Assembly (NCBI GenBank): GCA_964615365.1
Contig: CAZTOU010000019.1
Span: 1 to 64,000 of the forward strand
From: CAVXZE01 sp964615365
GTDB lineage: Bacteria > Myxococcota_A > UBA9160 > UBA6930
Reading direction: 5' to 3'
DNA: 64,000 nt
The position numbers and the translations under genes are program-made. Below, piece by piece: positions 1 to 7,708 of this stretch. How positions within the stretch are numbered: position 1 is the first letter of the stretch; each line of letters starts with the position of its first letter. Below the pieces are notes generated by a model. That model saw only the letters and a list, made by a program, of their open reading frames with translations, searched no databases and was not told the DNA's origin.

Positions 1-52
1 TTTCTACCACATCTTGGGTCTTCGTTCGTTCAGACTTCGTGAATTATCCGGG

Positions 53-247
53 CTAAGAGGCGGGTTCGGGCGCCTCATCGGCCTCGTCGTCCAGGAATTC
101 GAAGCGGTCGCGTCCCGCCTCCTTGGCCAGATAGAGAGCCCGGTCCGCGCGCTCGAGCCAGGTGCGCATGTCGTCGCCTTCCGCGAAGCGGGCGAGCCGG
201 GCGAGCGCGTCGTGATCGAGCGCCTCGTCGACGGCGACGCCAGCTAT
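53..247 (-). pseudogene. C-terminal fragment of a GGDEF (diguanylate cyclase) domain
   Basis: The minus-strand frame ending at the TAG at 53-55 encodes the last part of a GGDEF domain. GVAVDEALDHDALARL corresponds to the strand after the SIGVA position, and ERADRALYLAKEAGRDRF is the hallmark C-terminal helix. The GGDEF signature itself and everything upstream are missing. Resemblance stops near 247, where plus-strand PilZ-type coding starts, so the gene is broken there. An intact gene would make cyclic di-GMP; this fragment cannot. The true break point is uncertain by some tens of bases. Confidence 0.6.
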
Positions 248-570
248 CAGGCGTCCGCGCGCGTGGAGTTTCTGCCACCCGAGACCTATGCTCTGCGCCG
301 CATCGGCGAATGGCGCCGCCAACAGCGGCGGTCCGACGTTCGCGTATCGACCTACGGCCTCGATCTCACCGTCATCCGACCGCTCGCGGCAGACGAGCCC
401 GCAGAGGAGAACTTCTCGGTGGCCGACCTCAGCGCTGGCGGCCTGAGTATTCGTGGTGTGGATTGCTTCGAGGCGGGAGAGGAGGTGCGCTGCATCTTCG
501 AGCTACCTGGCGAGCATCGTTTCGATCTGCGCGCCCGGGTGGTGCGGTGCGGTGGCTCTATCGCGAACAG
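239..570 (+). pseudogene. PilZ-domain fragment
   Basis: The plus strand reads ARVEFLPPETYALRR, then the PilZ c-di-GMP-binding RRxxR-type motif (RRQQRRSDVRV), then the second PilZ signature VADLSAGGLSI (D-x-S-x-x-G) and a strand around LRARVVRCGGS. This looks like a YcgR-type PilZ receptor without its N-terminal start. Resemblance fades near 570, before a C/A homopolymer tract around 621-636. The open frame runs from 14 to 934, but residues before about 239 are antisense to the GGDEF fragment and those after 570 look unrelated. It is probably truncated at both ends. Confidence 0.55.
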
Positions 571-724
571 GCGCGCCGCCATCGGGAGGGGAAGCGGAGG
601 CGGGAAGAGCGCTGAGCTCGCCCCCCCCCAAAAAACAAATCACTGGGATCTACGCATTCCTTCCCAGCCACAATCCGAGCTTCGCCCGATCGTGTCGGGA
701 GCGAGTACACCCGATGGTGAAACA

Positions 725-934
725 ATGGAATGGAGACGCCGCCTGCTGGAGCTCCTGGCTCGCGGAGCCCGAACCCAATCCGGGGAGCGTTTCGATCCGG
801 AGCTGATCGTTCGGCTCCACGATCGAATCGAGGCGGATCCCGAGCTCTCCGCCCGGCTCAGCGGGCTCGACAAGCACGGTTTTCATTCCGAGTTCCTGGT
901 GCTCTACGAAGCCGAGGCCGAGCGCGATTCGTAG
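725..934 (+). CDS. small hypothetical protein
   Basis: An ATG at 725 gives a 69-residue soluble, charged protein beginning MEWRRRLLELLARGARTQ and ending YEAEAERDS. I do not recognise a family. It has no signal peptide or membrane segment and is predicted mostly helical. It shares a frame with the upstream PilZ fragment, but the sequence in between has no family resemblance, so I treat it as a separate reading unit. It runs convergently toward the histidine kinase gene, 52 bases away. It could be a chance open frame in GC-rich DNA. Confidence 0.35.
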   Translation: MEWRRRLLELLARGARTQSGERFDPELIVRLHDRIEADPELSARLSGLDKHGFHSEFLVLYEAEAERDS

Positions 935-986
935 ACGCGGCTGCGACGAGCGGGTCGCCGAGACGGCTTGCCGCTGGTGGATGCGC

Positions 987-2500
987 TCAGGAGCCAGCGC
1001 GCTCCGAATCGAGCGCGGTACGCACCCGTTCCAGCAGCTGGATCCGTTGGAAGGGCTTCGGGAGCAGTGACGCCTTCGGGTCTGCGATGCGTTTTCGAAG
1101 AGTCGGATCCTCGGTGTAGCCGGACATGTAGAGGACGCGTGCCTCGGGGTGCAGCTGCCTCGAGCGCTCCACCAGCTCCGGTCCATCCATGACCGGCATC
1201 ACCACGTCCGTCAGGATCAGATCGATGCGCTTCCGCCGCTTGGCGCAGAGATGCAGCGCTTCGGCGCCGTTCTCCGCCACCAGGACCGTGTAGCCCGCCT
1301 CCCGCAGGAGCTGGGCGCAGACCTCGCGAACCTGGCGCTGATCCTCGATGAGGAGGATCGTCTCGGACCCCTCGGTGGCCCTGATCTCTCCAGGATGGGC
1401 CTCACCGTCTTCCAGGTCGTCGCACGCGGGAAGGCAGACATCGAAGCGCGTGCCGACGCCCGCCTCGCTCTCGAAGGATACGACCCCGCCGCTCGCGCTG
1501 GTGATTCCGTGGACCATGAACAGCCCCAGCCCGGTTCCCTCGCTCGGTGGCTTGGTGGTGAAGAAGGGCTCGAAGATCCGATTCCGCATCGGCTCGTCGA
1601 TTCCACGTCCCGTATCGTGGACGCTCAATTGGGCGTACACCTGACCGGCCGCGTGCCAGTCCCGATCCGAGGGACTCGGATCCAGCCGCGTCTCGCCGGT
1701 CTCGATCGTCAGGGTGCCGCCTTCGGGCATCGCGTCGCGGGCATTCGAGACCAGGTTCAGGAGCACCTGCTCGATCTGTGCCGGGTCCGCCTTCACCGGC
1801 CTGATTGCGGGGTCCAGCTTGGTGACGAAGGTGATCTTCTCTCCGAGGAGCCTCTCGAGCATGGACTCGACGCGGTGCACCACGTCGTTCAGGTCGATGA
1901 CCCGGAAGTCGCGCATGTCCCGTTGGCTGAATGCAGAGAGCTGGCGGGTGAGTGTCGCCGCCTCCTGGGTGGCTCCCTCGATCGCCCGGACGCTGTTCCG
2001 CAAGGAGCTCTCGGCGCCGAGCTCATTCCGGAGTGTCTCCGAATGTATCGCGATCACCGTGAGCAGGTTGTTGAAGTCGTGCGCAACCCCTCCGGCGAGC
2101 GCGCCGAGTGCCTCGATCTTCTCGGATCGCAGCAGGCGCGCATGGCTCTCCTCGAGAGCTCCCTGCATCCCCTTCTCCGGATCTGGTCGATGCGCCGGAG
2201 GATTCGGATGCGCCAGCCCACCAGGAACGCTGCAGCGGCGATGGCCGCTCCACAGAGCAGGAGCCTCGGGGTCCGATCGGTCGCTGCGCGCTCGAGCGGG
2301 GACAGGTCCTCGGCGATCTGACCCTCGATGGAGAGGGAACGCTGGTGGTCGGTCCCGATCGCGCTCCAGAATTGCGACTCGCGTGCGTTCTGCACGAGGA
2401 TGACGCCGACGAGTAGGACCGCCGCGGCGCCCATCACCACCACTCCGAGGAGCAGAACCCGGGCTGTGCGTCGAAGTCGGTGCTCCGCGTCGGCCGCCAT
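987..2500 (-). CDS. membrane hybrid histidine kinase with C-terminal receiver (apparent frameshift)
   Basis: The product starts at an ATG at 2500 with two membrane helices (about residues 15-37 and 80-100) around a short periplasmic loop. After residue 110 the frame changes near 2175: the kinase core continues in the next frame from about MQGALEESHARLLRSEK (ATG at 2168). Adding one G to the GGGG run there rejoins the frames. The core has an H-box (GGVAHDFNNLL), an N-box (NLVSNARDAMPEGG), G-boxes (DTGRGI, GTGLGLFMVHG) and a C-terminal receiver with phospho-acceptor Asp in ILTDVVMPVMDG and conserved Lys in LLPKPF. This is a cytosolic catalytic core tethered to the membrane, sensing an unknown signal. 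Alternatively, translation from 2168 would give a soluble kinase. Confidence 0.8.
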
Positions 2501-2621
2501 ATCTACCCATCTCTGCTATCGGGGATACGAAGGGCCCACCGATGGTGCTACATGGGTTCCCTGGCGGATTCCCAGAGGCGCTTTATGCCGCGTTTCGCCG
2601 CTCCGCGCCACCCGACCCGGT

Positions 2622-2636
2622 GAGAAATGCGGGCTA
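2622..2636 (-). repeat. dispersed TAGCCCGCATTTCTC element, copy 1
   Basis: The minus strand reads TAGCCCGCATTTCTC, 17 bases downstream of the stop of the PilZ-cNMP gene. The same 15 bases occur at 44912-44926, and looser relatives follow the stops at 53, 16873 and 42963. Here the element overlaps a small hairpin (CGGGC-TAAC-GCCCG on the plus strand). Its function is unknown; it may be a 3'-end or REP-like element. Confidence 0.4.
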
Positions 2637-2653
2637 ACGCCCGGGGGAGCCGG

Positions 2654-3472
2654 TCATCGGGTCTCGGCCATGTTCAGGAGCGAATCGTGCAGGCGGGAGG
2701 CGTGGTTCTCCACGACGGTCGAAGACAATCGCAGCGCCAGATCCGTCCCCTGGCGCTTCAACTCCTCGAAGACTCCGCGGGAGATGTCGAGAAGACCGAC
2801 TTCGCAGCAGGCGACGGCGCTCTCCCGGTGGGAGGATCTCGTCACCAGTGGAGTGCCCCCGAAGAGATGACCTGGACCGAGCCGGCAGAGCTCCACCCGG
2901 CGCCCCCGCTTCGAGCGGGTCTCCAGGACCACGGTCCCCTCGAGGATGATGAAGATCGAGTCGTCTCCGGCAGAGAGCTTCTCCTGTCGGTAGATGTATC
3001 CGCCGGAGGGGATGCTGCGGTAGCGGGTGGCGTGTGCGATTTCCATCAGCTCACTGAGCGGAAACGTCTGCAGATCCGAGCTCGTCGACAGGAAGGTGGT
3101 GATGTGCTTCGCCGTCTCGTGGACGAGGTCCCAGAGATCGTAGAGGACCGGCCGCGTCAGCTCGGCGAACTGGATGCCGGTGAGAATCGTCTGGTCTCCT
3201 TCGATCTCCCGCTGCCATCTCCCTTCGCCCTTCAGCGAGAGCCTCTTGTGGGGAAGCTCCACGGTCACGCTTCGCAGGCTGTCCAGGACGAATCGCGATT
3301 GCGTACTGACGCACATCCCGCCCACACTCAGGTCGCGCGACACGGAGGAGAGCTGTCCCATCCCTTGGAGCTCGAGCTCGGTCGGGATGTCGATGGCGAC
3401 GCGCGGGAAGTCCCGGCGGTCGAAGGGGGTTCGGAGCGATTCCTGCTCTTTGGGCTTCGGTGCGGTGCTCAC
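2654..3472 (-). CDS. PilZ domain - cyclic-nucleotide-binding domain protein
   Basis: This 272-residue cytosolic protein has an N-terminal PilZ domain (FDRRDFPRVAIDIP, then SRDLSVGGMCV, the two c-di-GMP contact motifs) over about residues 10-115. A cAMP/cGMP-type cNMP-binding fold follows over about 145-265 (SGGYIYRQ, GDDSIFIILEGTV, LGPGHLFGG). No DNA-binding domain follows, so it is probably a dual-nucleotide adaptor. I chose the GTG at 3472 because AGGAGG lies 9 bases upstream. The open frame extends further, but that part reads through a tRNA-like remnant and a low-complexity stretch. The cNMP phosphate-binding cassette is not canonical, so ligand binding is unproven. Confidence 0.8.
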   Translation of the reverse strand: MSTAPKPKEQESLRTPFDRRDFPRVAIDIPTELELQGMGQLSSVSRDLSVGGMCVSTQSRFVLDSLRSVTVELPHKRLSLKGEGRWQREIEGDQTILTGIQFAELTRPVLYDLWDLVHETAKHITTFLSTSSDLQTFPLSELMEIAHATRYRSIPSGGYIYRQEKLSAGDDSIFIILEGTVVLETRSKRGRRVELCRLGPGHLFGGTPLVTRSSHRESAVACCEVGLLDISRGVFEELKRQGTDLALRLSSTVVENHASRLHDSLLNMAETR

Positions 3473-3774
3473 TGCCCGCCGCCTCCTGCGGAACCAGTGA
3501 TTTCGCGGACCTGGAACCACTGATTGCGTCGCTCTCGGGAGGATCGGCTGCTGCGATGACGAGTTGATCGGCGAAACCCCCGAGCTTTCGAAGTTTCTCG
3601 CCCCAGCAGGACTCGGGGCTTTTCCGGACGCGGTCGCCGTGCTGCGGCCTTTTTGCCCCCCTGCGCTTTCGCGATCCCCGGGGGGGCGAGGATTCGAATC
3701 CCGACTTCGATTCAAGTCTTTCCCGTGTAGAGGCGATGAATCTCCTGCTCGCCGGTCATTGGAGCCAGTCAGCC
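3473..3774. other. intergenic region with a tRNA-like remnant
   Basis: About 300 bases separate the divergent PilZ-cNMP and SHOCT genes. On the minus strand, 3674-3718 contains a T-arm-like GGATTCGAATCC preceded by a 5-bp hairpin (GACTT/AAGTC) and followed by a C run. There is no matching 5' acceptor strand or D-arm and the anticodon loop has the wrong size, so this is at best a decayed tRNA 3' half. The remainder presumably holds promoters for both genes, but I see no convincing consensus. Confidence 0.35.
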
Positions 3775-4353
3775 ATGAGGAACCGCAGGATTCTGAGTCT
3801 CGTCCTGCTCCTGATGGGAGGGCTCTCCCACGGGGGTTACATCTCCGAGACCCTCGGAACCCCCTTCTTCTTCGTGGGTATGGGCTGCTTCGTGATGGCG
3901 CTGGTGCTCTTCATCAGCAGCAGGTCGCGCGCGGAGGCGACCGTGTCACTGGAGCCGGTTCCCGTCGCCGAGCCGGAGCTGCCTCCCCCGCCGCCCCGAG
4001 TTGCCTACCGGAAGCCGATTCGCCCCGGCTCGGAGCGCGTGGTAGAGATCGACCCCGGGCCCATCGACCCGGACGAGCCGTCGGAGGGCGAGATCGAGCT
4101 CACCGAGGTGGACGATCTCCAGGCGATCGAGGGCACCGAGCTGGAGACGGAGGAGGTCGACCTCACCGAGACGGAGGATGACGAGGAGAAGGGGGACCCG
4201 GATTTTCAGGTCACCTCGGACATCTCGCTTCCCGTCGAGCTCCAGCACGAGCTGTTGCTCTCGGATCAGCTCGACCGGTTGAAGCGGCTCTTCGACTCGG
4301 GAGGTCTGACCGAGGAGGAGTACCACCGGGCCAAGTCCAAGCTCCTGGCCTGA
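3775..4353 (+). CDS. two-helix membrane protein with acidic linker and SHOCT-like tail
   Basis: The predicted 192-residue protein has two membrane helices (about residues 7-25 and 30-50), a proline-rich stretch and a long acidic linker rich in Glu, Asp and Thr. It ends in a short helical hairpin (DQLDRLKRLFDSGGLTEEEY) typical of SHOCT domains. SHOCT modules occur at the ends of diverse membrane proteins and are thought to mediate oligomerisation; no enzymatic role is implied. I chose the ATG at 3775, preceded by GGAG, over the in-frame ATG at 3736. The next gene begins 170 bases downstream. Confidence 0.7.
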   Translation: MRNRRILSLVLLLMGGLSHGGYISETLGTPFFFVGMGCFVMALVLFISSRSRAEATVSLEPVPVAEPELPPPPPRVAYRKPIRPGSERVVEIDPGPIDPDEPSEGEIELTEVDDLQAIEGTELETEEVDLTETEDDEEKGDPDFQVTSDISLPVELQHELLLSDQLDRLKRLFDSGGLTEEEYHRAKSKLLA

Positions 4354-4523
4354 GCCTCCACCTCACCGCGCCCCGGGTCGCCCCGGACTCACCCCTCCGC
4401 CATCGCTGCGTCTGCTTCTGCCCGGATTGCATCACTCCTGTCGTCGGGCAGTGAGCCGGACTTGTCTCCCGGGGATCGGGAGTCCAAGATCTGCCTCTGG
4501 CCGCGGATGGAGGGGAGGACTCT

Positions 4524-5609
4524 GTGAGTATCGAGCTGCACTTCGATCCCGGGGATTGGGAACGCCTGGAGCGAGACTGGTGCGCCTGGTGGGAGGGCGA
4601 GCTGGAGCGTCCGCTGGTGATGATCGAAGGGAGGGCTCCGCGCTCGAGCGATGGGTCCCCGGAGCTGCCTCCCGAGAAGCTCTTCACCAGCGAATTCCCC
4701 CTGGAGACGCCGGTCGACGAGGTGCTGGATCACTATCAGGCGCACCTGGAGAGGAGGTACTTCCACGGCGATGCCTGGCCGCGTTGGTGGCCCAATTTCG
4801 GCCCCGGAATCGCGGCCGGTTTCCTCGGAGCGAAGGTGCACCCGGTGCCGGGCACCGTCTGGTTCGAGCCGGCCCAGCAAGGCCCCATCGAGAAGCTCGA
4901 GCTCGTCTACGACGCCCGCAACCGCTGGTGGGATCGGGTGAGCACTCTCACGCGCCGGGCGGTGGAGCGCTGGGGGGACCGGGTCACCGTCGGTCACACC
5001 GACCTGGGCGGCAATCTCGACATTCTGGCCTCGATGCGCACCACCGAGCAGCTGCTCTTCGACGTCTCCGATGCTCCTGAAGAGGTCGCGCGGCTGGTGG
5101 GCGAGTCGACGCGCCTCTGGCTTCGCTACTACGACGAGCTCCACCGGATCATCCGGTGCGGCAACCGGGGAACGACACCCTGGGCTCCCATCTGGTCGCC
5201 CGGGCGCTGCTACATGCTCCAGAGCGACTTCGCCTACATGATCTCGCCAGGGATGTTCGAGCGCTTCGTGATGCCCGACTTGGCCGCCTGCTGCGAGGAG
5301 CTCGACCACGGCTTCTACCATCTGGATGGCAAGGGTCAGATCAAACACCTGGACACGCTCCTCTCGCTGGAGCGGCTCCGCGGAATCCAGTGGATCCCCG
5401 GGGACGGCCAGCCGCAGGCGGAGGGGTGGCTGCCGCTGCTGAAGCGCATCGTCGACGGCGGGAAACGCTGTCAGGTCTACGTCACGGCCGAGGGTGCGCG
5501 CACCATCGTTCGCGAAATCGGCGGTCGCGGCTTCGCGCTCTACGTGGTGAACTGGATGTCACCGACGGAGGCGCGGGACTACCTCGGTGAGCTCGGAATC
5601 AGCGTCTGA
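4524..5609 (+). CDS. URO-D superfamily methyltransferase-like protein
   Basis: This 361-residue TIM-barrel protein belongs to the uroporphyrinogen decarboxylase / cobalamin-dependent methyltransferase superfamily. Supporting segments are the Trp-rich N-terminus (DWCAWWEGELERPLV), VTVGHTDLGGNLDIL, the FYHLDGKGQIKHLD strand and GIQWIPGDGQP, seen in corrinoid-methyltransferase-like members rather than haem-pathway HemE. The start is a GTG at 4524 with GGGAGGA 5-8 bases upstream. It stands alone here: its likely partners, a corrinoid protein and a second URO-D enzyme, lie 45 kb away. The substrate is unknown. A role in methyl transfer is family inference; haem synthesis is unlikely. Confidence 0.75.
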   Translation: MSIELHFDPGDWERLERDWCAWWEGELERPLVMIEGRAPRSSDGSPELPPEKLFTSEFPLETPVDEVLDHYQAHLERRYFHGDAWPRWWPNFGPGIAAGFLGAKVHPVPGTVWFEPAQQGPIEKLELVYDARNRWWDRVSTLTRRAVERWGDRVTVGHTDLGGNLDILASMRTTEQLLFDVSDAPEEVARLVGESTRLWLRYYDELHRIIRCGNRGTTPWAPIWSPGRCYMLQSDFAYMISPGMFERFVMPDLAACCEELDHGFYHLDGKGQIKHLDTLLSLERLRGIQWIPGDGQPQAEGWLPLLKRIVDGGKRCQVYVTAEGARTIVREIGGRGFALYVVNWMSPTEARDYLGELGISV

Positions 5610-5772
5610 GCCACGCTCGGGCTGCGCCTCCGGCGAACGTCCCAGCCGATCTCGGGAGAACGCTCTGGAACGGAGCCTTTCTGCCGATTCCCTGCCGATT
5701 CGACTCAAGCGCGTGAGGGGTGGCACGCGATAGAAGCAGGGTGCCGCTTGTCGAAGCGGCGGGAGGCCAGCC

Positions 5773-7581
5773 TTGATCCGTCATCGCCTCACCCTCTGCG
5801 TGATCGCCCGCGACGAAGCGCACGCGCTCCCGGCCTGCCTCGCCTCTGCGCGCGACGCCGTCGACGACATGGTCGTCGTCGACACCGGCAGTCGCGACGC
5901 GACCGACGACGTGGCCCGCGAGCTCGGCGCCCGAGTCGTGCTGCACGATTGGCAGGACGACTTCGCCGCCGCGCGCAATGCGGCGATCGGCGAGGTGGAG
6001 GACGGCTACCTGCTGATCCTCGACGCCGACGAACTGCTCGTCGCAGGCGCCGGCGAAGTGATTCGCGCCTCTCTCCAGGAGGACGATTTCGACATCGGTG
6101 TGCTGCCGCTCCACCACGCTGATACGCCCCACGCGCCGCCCGAACAGGTGCTGGCCGGCACGCGTCGACTCGGCGACCCGGTGCTCCTGCCGCGGCTGCT
6201 GCGCCGAACGCCCGAGCTGCGCTTCGAGGGTCGCGTGCACGAGAGCGTGGGGAGTTGGGCGAGAGGCCGACCCACCCGCACCATCGATGCTCCGATCGTC
6301 CACTACGGTGCCTGCCCCGAAGTGCGCGCGGCTCTCGGCAAGGACGCGCGCAACCTGCGGCTGCTCGAGCTTCGTGCGGAGGCGGAGCCCGACGAGCCCG
6401 CCGTGCGCGCCTACCTGGCGCGGGAGCTACAGCGTGCAGGCCGTCGCGAGGAGGCGTTGCGCGAGTCGCTGGCAGGCTGGCAGGCGCTCCTCCATGCGCG
6501 TGAGCAGGGAGACCGCGCGCAGGATCCAGTGCTGCCGGTGAGCGTGCACGCCCACCTCCTGCTCGAGGCGGGGCGGTTGGCCGAGCTCGTCCGGGTGCTC
6601 CAAGACGCAGCCGAGGCAGGATGGGAGCATCCCAATCTCTGGTTCCTGGCGGGTGTGGCCGCCGAGCAGCTCGCGCTCCAGTCCCGCGCAGAGGCGGACT
6701 TCCCGGGCGAAGCCGATCTTCTCGGCGAAGCGGCCGCCTGCTACTACCGCTGCCTCGGCGAACCCACTCGCCCACTCCCCGGCGAGCCGATTCCGGGCAG
6801 CCGCGGCTGGCAGGCGTGGACGCGACTGGGCACGGTGGACCTCCGGCGCGGCCGGGGTGCGGAAGCCGAGCGAGCGTTCCGGGCCGCTTTGGCGGAACGC
6901 CCCGAGCTGATCGAGGCGCGGCTCGGTCAGGCCGAGGCGCAGATCCTGCGAGACCAGCCCGAAGGCGCTCTGGGCCTGCTCGAGCCGCTCACTGCCGAGG
7001 GCGACCCGGATGCGTGGCTGCTCTCGGCGCTCGCCGCACTGGCCCTCGGCCGGCATGACGAGGCGATGGTCTTGGGACGCCGAGCGATCGAGCTCACGGC
7101 GACACGCGGGCTCTGCGCGCCGCACCGGGATTCGATCCTCCGAGAGCTGGAGAGCGCCTTGGGCGGTCCCCAGGAGACGAGCGCCGCCGTCTCCTCCTCG
7201 CATCCGGAGCCGTGCACCTCCGTGATCCTCGCCTGGCCCCGCTACGGGCTGGAGAGCGAGATGGACGAGCTGCTCTCGCAGTACGGTCCGCGCTTCGCGG
7301 ACCAGCCGGCTCGCCTCTTCTTGGTCCACGACCCGGTTTGCGATGGAGAGGTGGGGGAAGCGATCGCGCAGATCGAGGCCGCATACGACAGGCACTTCTC
7401 GGACGGCGTGCAGCTCCACGTCGAGATCCTCAGCAAGCCCGACGCGGACGAGAATCTCGCCGCGCTTCGCGAGTTGGTCGACACCGTGATCGAGCTGCCG
7501 GGCTCGCGCAAGGGAGCACGCCGCACTCTCCTCGAAGCGATCTCCTCCCCCCGCTTGGATGCCACGACGGGTCACGAGTGA
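5773..7581 (+). CDS. family 2 glycosyltransferase with TPR domain
   Basis: The 602-residue product starts at a TTG with GGGAGG 6 bases upstream. Residues 1-230 are a GT-A fold: LCVIARDEAHALPACL, VVVDTGSRDATDDVA, and the LILDADELL metal-binding motif. Residues 230-490 form TPR-like helical repeats (Ala/Leu/Arg-rich), and a Glu-rich C-terminal segment follows that I cannot assign. GT2-TPR fusions typically glycosylate surface glycans or proteins in the cytosol from nucleotide sugars. The neighbouring genes do not reveal the acceptor. Confidence 0.82.
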   Translation: MIRHRLTLCVIARDEAHALPACLASARDAVDDMVVVDTGSRDATDDVARELGARVVLHDWQDDFAAARNAAIGEVEDGYLLILDADELLVAGAGEVIRASLQEDDFDIGVLPLHHADTPHAPPEQVLAGTRRLGDPVLLPRLLRRTPELRFEGRVHESVGSWARGRPTRTIDAPIVHYGACPEVRAALGKDARNLRLLELRAEAEPDEPAVRAYLARELQRAGRREEALRESLAGWQALLHAREQGDRAQDPVLPVSVHAHLLLEAGRLAELVRVLQDAAEAGWEHPNLWFLAGVAAEQLALQSRAEADFPGEADLLGEAAACYYRCLGEPTRPLPGEPIPGSRGWQAWTRLGTVDLRRGRGAEAERAFRAALAERPELIEARLGQAEAQILRDQPEGALGLLEPLTAEGDPDAWLLSALAALALGRHDEAMVLGRRAIELTATRGLCAPHRDSILRELESALGGPQETSAAVSSSHPEPCTSVILAWPRYGLESEMDELLSQYGPRFADQPARLFLVHDPVCDGEVGEAIAQIEAAYDRHFSDGVQLHVEILSKPDADENLAALRELVDTVIELPGSRKGARRTLLEAISSPRLDATTGHE

Positions 7582-7708
7582 TCCGGGCCGACGGGGCCGA
7601 CTCACGGTGGCATTGGCGCGAGATGCGCGGGCCGCCGGGTCGCAGAGGTCTCGCAAACGTCGAAAAATCCCTCACACTGGAGGCGGGACCGATCCGAGGA
7701 GGGACGCC

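Noticed and set aside
14..238. plus-strand coding before the PilZ fragment
   Set aside because: Better explained as antisense to the minus-strand GGDEF C-terminus, which has the diagnostic ADRALYLAKEAG helix.
3640..3657. possible intrinsic terminator (GCCG/CGGC then T5)
   Set aside because: Only a 4-bp stem, and no plus-strand gene ends upstream.
3674..3718. tRNA-like sequence with GGATTCGAATCC on the minus strand
   Set aside because: It lacks a matching acceptor 5' strand and D-arm, and the hairpin before it has a 6-base loop, so it is not a tRNA gene; at most a decayed 3' half.
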